From an uncultured Alphaproteobacteria bacterium (GTDB taxonomy: Bacteria > Pseudomonadota > Alphaproteobacteria > Rs-D84), in the NCBI GenBank assembly GCA_947589625.1, contig CANQCM010000029.1, positions 1-10,156 on the forward strand: DNA of 10,156 bases, given 5' to 3'. Shown here piece by piece: positions 7,455-10,156 of the stretch (position 1 is its first letter; each line of letters opens with the position of its first letter). The translations under genes and the position numbers were made by a program. The notes beneath the pieces were generated by a model that was not told the origin of the DNA, did no database searches, and worked only from the letters and a program-made list of their open reading frames with translations.

Positions 7455-7470
7455 GTTCGCGATAGCGAAC
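7455..7470. repeat. GTTCGC hairpin, copy 2
   Basis: A 6-bp stem GTTCGC/GCGAAC with loop GATA, the same stem as 42-57. On the prfB transcript it forms about 20 bases after the stop codon, but no T run follows. Confidence 0.6.
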
Positions 7471-7473
7471 ACA

Positions 7474-7489
7474 ACTACTAACCACTAAC
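7474..7489 (-). repeat. 16-base terminal repeat, right inverted copy
   Basis: This is the exact reverse complement of 7228-7243. It continues into CACTACCCACTATC (7489-7502), which overlaps the last codons of prfB and is nearly identical to 350-363. Confidence 0.7.
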
Positions 7490-7490
7490 A

Positions 7491-8577
7491 CTACCCACTA
7501 TCCCGTGCTAGTTCTGCCAGCATAAAATCGTCTAAATCGCCGTCAAGAACTGCGGCAGAATCAGTTTTCTCAACATCTGTGCGCACATCTTTGACTAATT
7601 GATACGGGTACAGAACATAGTTTCGGATTTGGCTGCCCCATTCAATTTTCTTTTGTTGCGCTAATGCGGCATTTTCAGCCTCGGCACGTTTTTGCAATTC
7701 TAAATCATACAGGCGGCTGCGTAATATTTTCATCGCCATTTCTTTGTTTTGAATTTGGCTGCGTTCGTTTTGACATGTAACAACGGTGTTTGTCGGAATG
7801 TGCGTTATGCGAACTGCGCTGTCGGTTTTGTTTACATGCTGACCCCCAGCGCCCGATGAACGATATGTATCAATCCGCAAATCTTTTTCGTTTATTTCAA
7901 TATCAATTGTGTCATCAACATCAGGCCAAACATCAACAGATGCAAAACTGGTCTGGCGTTTGCCGTTCGCGTTAAACGGCGAAATGCGCACCAGACGATG
8001 AACCCCGATTTCATTTTTTAGCCAACCAAACGCGCGATTGCCTGAAATGCGATAAGTAATATTTTTCAAGCCTGCAGTATCGCCCGCGTGTTCTTCAATA
8101 ACTTCACAAGTAAATCCGTGACGTTCTGCCCAACGCGCATACATGCGCGATAACATTTGCGCCCAATCTTGAGCCTCGGTTCCGCCAGCGCCTGCTTGGA
8201 TAAACAAAAATGCGCCGTTATTGTCCGCAGGGCTGCGAAACAGTGTAATAAATTTCGCCTGATGAGCATCTGAGGCTAATTTTTCAATTGTCGCTAAAAC
8301 ATCAGCATCTTCGGGTGCGATTTCATACAATTCGCGAACAGTATTATATTCAGATTCTAAATCGCGCAACTGTTGCAATGATTTTTCCAACCCAGATTTT
8401 TTTTGTAATATCGCACGGGCATTATCAGGATTGTTCCACAGTTCTGGGTCATTTGTTTTTTCGCTTAATTCGGCGATTTCCTTTTCTAGTTTTTCAGGGT
8501 CAAAGAAACCCCCTGACGGCAGAAATGTCGTCTGAAATTTGCGATAAAACTTCGTTTGCCATAATCATGTTTTGCAT
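7491..8577 (-). CDS. prfB: Peptide chain release factor 2, with programmed +1 frameshift
   Basis: RF2 reads UAA and UGA in the ribosomal A site and triggers release of the finished protein. The gene is in two frames: 25 codons from ATG 8577 to CTT 8503, then UGA at 8502-8500. Skipping base 8502 joins the frame running from GAC at 8501 to TAG at 7491, giving 361 residues (E. coli 365). The product shows the RF2 stop-recognition tripeptide SPF (199-201, in RISPFN), the catalytic GGQ (244-246, in SSGAGGQHVN) and DPELWNNP near the N-terminus. ATG 8577 is chosen because it places UGA at codon 26, as in E. coli. In-frame ATGs at 8568 and 8562 are alternatives, and the upstream AGGT is a weak ribosome binding site. 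The last codons (GAT AGT GGG TAG) lie inside the edge of the repeat element. Confidence 0.96.
8499..8514 (-). promoter_or_regulatory. prfB programmed +1 frameshift site
   Basis: On the minus strand the sequence is AGGGGG, TTT, then CTT TGA C. This is the canonical RF2 autoregulatory site: an internal Shine-Dalgarno-like AGGGGG three bases before the slippery CTT, then the UGA. When RF2 is scarce, UGA is decoded slowly, the CUU-bound tRNA slips to UUU, and translation continues with GAC (Asp). The spacing equals that of E. coli (AGGGGG TAT CTT TGA C). Confidence 0.96.
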
Positions 8578-8633
8578 TTTACATATAATTTTACCTAAAT
8601 CAACTAAATTAACAGTAATAATTAAATCTGTCG

Positions 8634-8662
8634 TTGCGTTGGGCGGTGAAATATGATAAAAT
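8634..8662 (+). promoter_or_regulatory. Candidate sigma70 promoter of the Cys-rich protein gene
   Basis: TTGCGT (8634-8639) and TAAAAT (8657-8662) are separated by 17 bases. The predicted transcript start near 8669 leaves a leader of about 17 bases that contains AGGGA (8676-8680) ahead of ATG 8686. An overlapping TATGAT (8652-8657) is an alternative -10 box without a good -35. Confidence 0.5.
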
Positions 8663-8685
8663 TTATACATCAGAGAGGGATTGTA

Positions 8686-9930
8686 ATGAAGCATAATTTT
8701 CTGGTTATGGGTTTGTTTGGCGCATTGTTTTGTGCGTCTGGCGCGTTTGCAATTGGTGCTGGGTCTGTGGCGACCCCAAATTCAGCACGTACTGTGTCAG
8801 GGACAAATACCGCGTCAACAGCATTACGCGGAAATCAAGCCTTGGCGAACGCGTATCAGACTAATCAACGCAATACATATTATATGGTTACCCAACCAGA
8901 TGTTGATTCTGCATGCCGAACCAAAATTTATAATTGCTTGGCTGATTATTGTGGCGATGTAACGATTGTTGATGGTCAAAGCCCCAGTCGGTGCCGTGGC
9001 GCATCAGAAAGTGAACTGTACAATTACACATTGCTGTGCCTGCAAAAAGATACTGATGTTTTATTACCGCAATATAATTCTAATTTCCGCACCAGCGCGG
9101 GCGGTACAAATACTGCGGCGCGTTTATGTGTCCCATATATTCAGCAAGAATTGATGTCTTATTTATCAATGGCAAATATGGCAACACAACTGAATAAATC
9201 TCATTCAGCATTATGCACGCAACGTCGTCAAGAATTAGATGCAGCAATGGCGTGTCATTCTGTGGCAATGGCATATGGTAATGAAACGTCCAGTATGCTG
9301 ACATCTATGTTGACCGATTATTGCGGCGCAGGTGTTCCTGGGGGCAGTGCAGAAATGGTGACCCGTTTTGCAAATGCTGGTAATGTCGGCGCAAATATTT
9401 GGGGTTGGGCTGAAAAATTAGTCAATCTGGATTTGAACAATAAAGGCGAAGATTGGCAAACAGCAGTAGATGCAGTTCTGGCAGGTTATACAAATCGTAT
9501 GAATTTGGCATGCGGTGACGATTTACAATCGAATACTGTATCTGTGGCATCGTCTTCATCGTCTGAACCTACATCATTGCAAACAGCTGCAGCATTGGCA
9601 ATTGGTGTGGCATTTCCAACTGAACAGAAAAATATAGAAAATCCATATGAATCACAAAGTATTTATATGGAAGTGCAATCAATGTCTGAATTGTGGGATT
9701 ATAACACCGCATATCAATTGGTTCAGGCGGCAATGTCAAATCCATCTACGACACAAAATGCGTTTTTGACATCTGCCCAAATTGACAGCATGCAACAAGG
9801 ATATGTTCGTGGCACCAAGGTCTTTATTGTTCGCGACAGTGCGCGGTGCTATATCATTCCGGTTACGACATTGACACCACAAGAAACATCACTGGTATCA
9901 CAGTCGTTTGCAAATTGCACCAGCAAGTAA
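8686..9930 (+). CDS. Exported Cys-rich protein of unknown function
   Basis: I do not recognise this 414-residue protein. ATG 8686 is preferred over the in-frame ATG at 8653 because AGAGAGGGA ends 5 bases upstream and a clean signal peptide follows (MKHNF, a hydrophobic core, cleavage after AFA at residue 22). The single Cys in the signal (C16) has Phe before it, so it is not a lipobox. The mature part has 12 Cys at 77, 84, 89, 103, 118, 148, 177, 190, 213, 276, 388 and 411. Nine lie between 77 and 213, suggesting a disulfide-bonded periplasmic or surface domain; CRTKIYNCLADYC is the densest cluster. A low-complexity Ser stretch (near 287-293) separates an N-terminal Cys-dense half from a C-terminal half with only two Cys. 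It has its own promoter and terminator, so it is probably a single-gene unit, divergent from prfB and upstream of a predicted cell-wall amidase. Confidence 0.9.
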   Translation: MKHNFLVMGLFGALFCASGAFAIGAGSVATPNSARTVSGTNTASTALRGNQALANAYQTNQRNTYYMVTQPDVDSACRTKIYNCLADYCGDVTIVDGQSPSRCRGASESELYNYTLLCLQKDTDVLLPQYNSNFRTSAGGTNTAARLCVPYIQQELMSYLSMANMATQLNKSHSALCTQRRQELDAAMACHSVAMAYGNETSSMLTSMLTDYCGAGVPGGSAEMVTRFANAGNVGANIWGWAEKLVNLDLNNKGEDWQTAVDAVLAGYTNRMNLACGDDLQSNTVSVASSSSSEPTSLQTAAALAIGVAFPTEQKNIENPYESQSIYMEVQSMSELWDYNTAYQLVQAAMSNPSTTQNAFLTSAQIDSMQQGYVRGTKVFIVRDSARCYIIPVTTLTPQETSLVSQSFANCTSK

Positions 9931-9933
9931 TTC

Positions 9934-9955
9934 CCGCCCATCTGGGCGGTTTTTT
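9934..9955 (+). terminator. Rho-independent terminator of the Cys-rich protein gene
   Basis: A CCGCCC (9934-9939) and GGGCGG (9944-9949) stem with loop ATCT, followed by six T residues (9950-9955), three bases after the stop codon. It is a textbook intrinsic terminator and separates this gene from the next one. Confidence 0.9.
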
Positions 9956-9978
9956 ATGAAATATTTCAATACAGATTC

Positions 9979-10007
9979 TTGAACCGTGGTCAAATTTTTG
10001 ATATAAT
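9979..10007 (+). promoter_or_regulatory. Near-consensus sigma70 promoter of the amidase-like gene
   Basis: TTGAAC (9979-9984), a 17-base spacer, and a perfect TATAAT (10002-10007). Only six bases separate the -10 box from the ATG at 10014, so the expected transcription start falls on or within a few bases of the start codon. Confidence 0.8.
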
Positions 10008-10013
10008 ATTTTC

Positions 10014-10156
10014 ATGATGAAAATATCGCGGCGAACACTTTTACAGTTTTCTGGCGTTTGCACAATGGTGGCGGTTGCATTGCCTCGTGTTGCGTTCGCT
10101 GCGGCAAATACAGTGCGGTCTGTGCGAACAGGTTTGCAACCAAATGGCAAAACGCG
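10014..10156 (+). CDS. N-terminus of a Tat-exported AMIN-type amidase (cut by window end)
   Basis: Only the first 47 codons are present. Tandem ATGs (10014, 10017) begin a twin-arginine signal: SRRTLLQF at residues 5-12, then a mildly hydrophobic stretch and a cleavage site near AFA (27-29). The mature start, NTVRSVRTGLQPNGKTR, resembles the opening strand of an AMIN domain, the septum-targeting module before the zinc amidase domain of AmiC-type N-acetylmuramoyl-L-alanine amidases. These enzymes are known Tat substrates and cleave the stem peptide from peptidoglycan during daughter-cell separation. In many alphaproteobacteria such an amidase gene lies close to prfB (with rne and a class A penicillin-binding protein), which fits this context. 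The catalytic domain is outside the window, so any other Tat-exported protein with a similar start remains possible. Confidence 0.65.
   Translation, partial: MMKISRRTLLQFSGVCTMVAVALPRVAFAAANTVRSVRTGLQPNGKT

Larger units (their letters stand above)
7201..7502. repeat. Composite palindromic intergenic element, locus 2
   Basis: This fills the whole space between two convergent genes and overlaps the last codons of prfB. In order it holds: a 10-bp hairpin (7201-7224), a 16-base TTAGTGG-type repeat (7228-7243), a second hairpin of the same loop family (7247-7264), an inverted-orientation palindrome (7263-7307), a T-rich block (7305-7340), a plain AT-rich stretch (7341-7412), a direct-orientation palindrome (7413-7444), a GTTCGC hairpin (7455-7470), and an exact inverted copy of the 16-base repeat (7474-7489). 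The outer 16-mers and inner 32-mers therefore nest as inverted repeats around a spacer of about 105 bases. There is no ORF or transposase inside, so any mobility would have to be supplied in trans, as for MITEs or REP/BIME elements. Mobility is inferred. Confidence 0.75.

Noticed and set aside
7200..7490. Insertion sequence between the convergent genes
   Set aside because: There is no ORF of transposase size or content within the inverted repeats. A non-autonomous palindromic element fits better.
7491..8577. prfB as a frameshifted pseudogene
   Set aside because: The break lies exactly at the canonical RF2 autoregulatory frameshift site, and all key motifs (SPF, GGQ) are intact downstream.
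8653..8685. ATG 8653 as the start of the Cys-rich protein
   Set aside because: It has no ribosome binding site and overlaps the likely -10 box. ATG 8686 has AGGGA at good spacing and starts the signal peptide directly.
9863..10150. Minus-strand ORF across the terminator and amidase promoter
   Set aside because: It overlaps a clear intrinsic terminator, a strong promoter and two real genes on the opposite strand, and its product has no recognisable feature.

Overview
The window looks like chromosomal DNA from an alphaproteobacterium, probably a host- or gut-associated lineage. This placement is inferred from the enolase and RF2 sequences, the genes near prfB, and intergenic palindromes that resemble those of Rickettsiales and related groups. 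It has moderate-to-low GC, and no phage, transposase or plasmid gene is visible. UGA is used as a stop (RF2 is present and its own gene carries an in-frame UGA frameshift), so the standard code applies.

Layout from left to right. Positions 1-358 hold no gene. They are packed with short hairpins and repeats that form a composite palindromic element. Positions 359-1831 (minus strand) carry eno (enolase) followed, 9 bases later, by a 66-residue two-helix membrane protein resembling the superinfection-immunity family. A 97-base divergent spacer separates eno from a very large plus-strand gene (1929-7199). This gene encodes a type V autotransporter with a signal peptide, a long Thr/Ser/Asn/Gly-rich beta-helical passenger, a linker with a DxDGDG calcium-site motif, and a C-terminal beta-barrel ending in Phe.

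Positions 7200-7490, between two convergent genes, hold a second copy of the composite palindromic element. prfB (RF2) follows on the minus strand. It must be read through the classic programmed +1 frameshift, so it appears as two ORFs in a naive scan. Divergent from prfB is a 414-residue exported Cys-rich protein of unknown function, ended by a clear rho-independent terminator. A near-consensus sigma70 promoter then drives the beginning of a Tat-exported protein that looks like an AMIN-type N-acetylmuramoyl-L-alanine amidase; it is cut by the window edge and probably has a leaderless transcript.

Most genes are ordinary housekeeping or cell-envelope genes. The most unusual material is in the two intergenic composite elements. 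They share a nested inverted-repeat architecture. Their hairpins keep the same loop while the stem bases change in compensated pairs. Their right-hand edge overlaps the stop codons of two unrelated genes.
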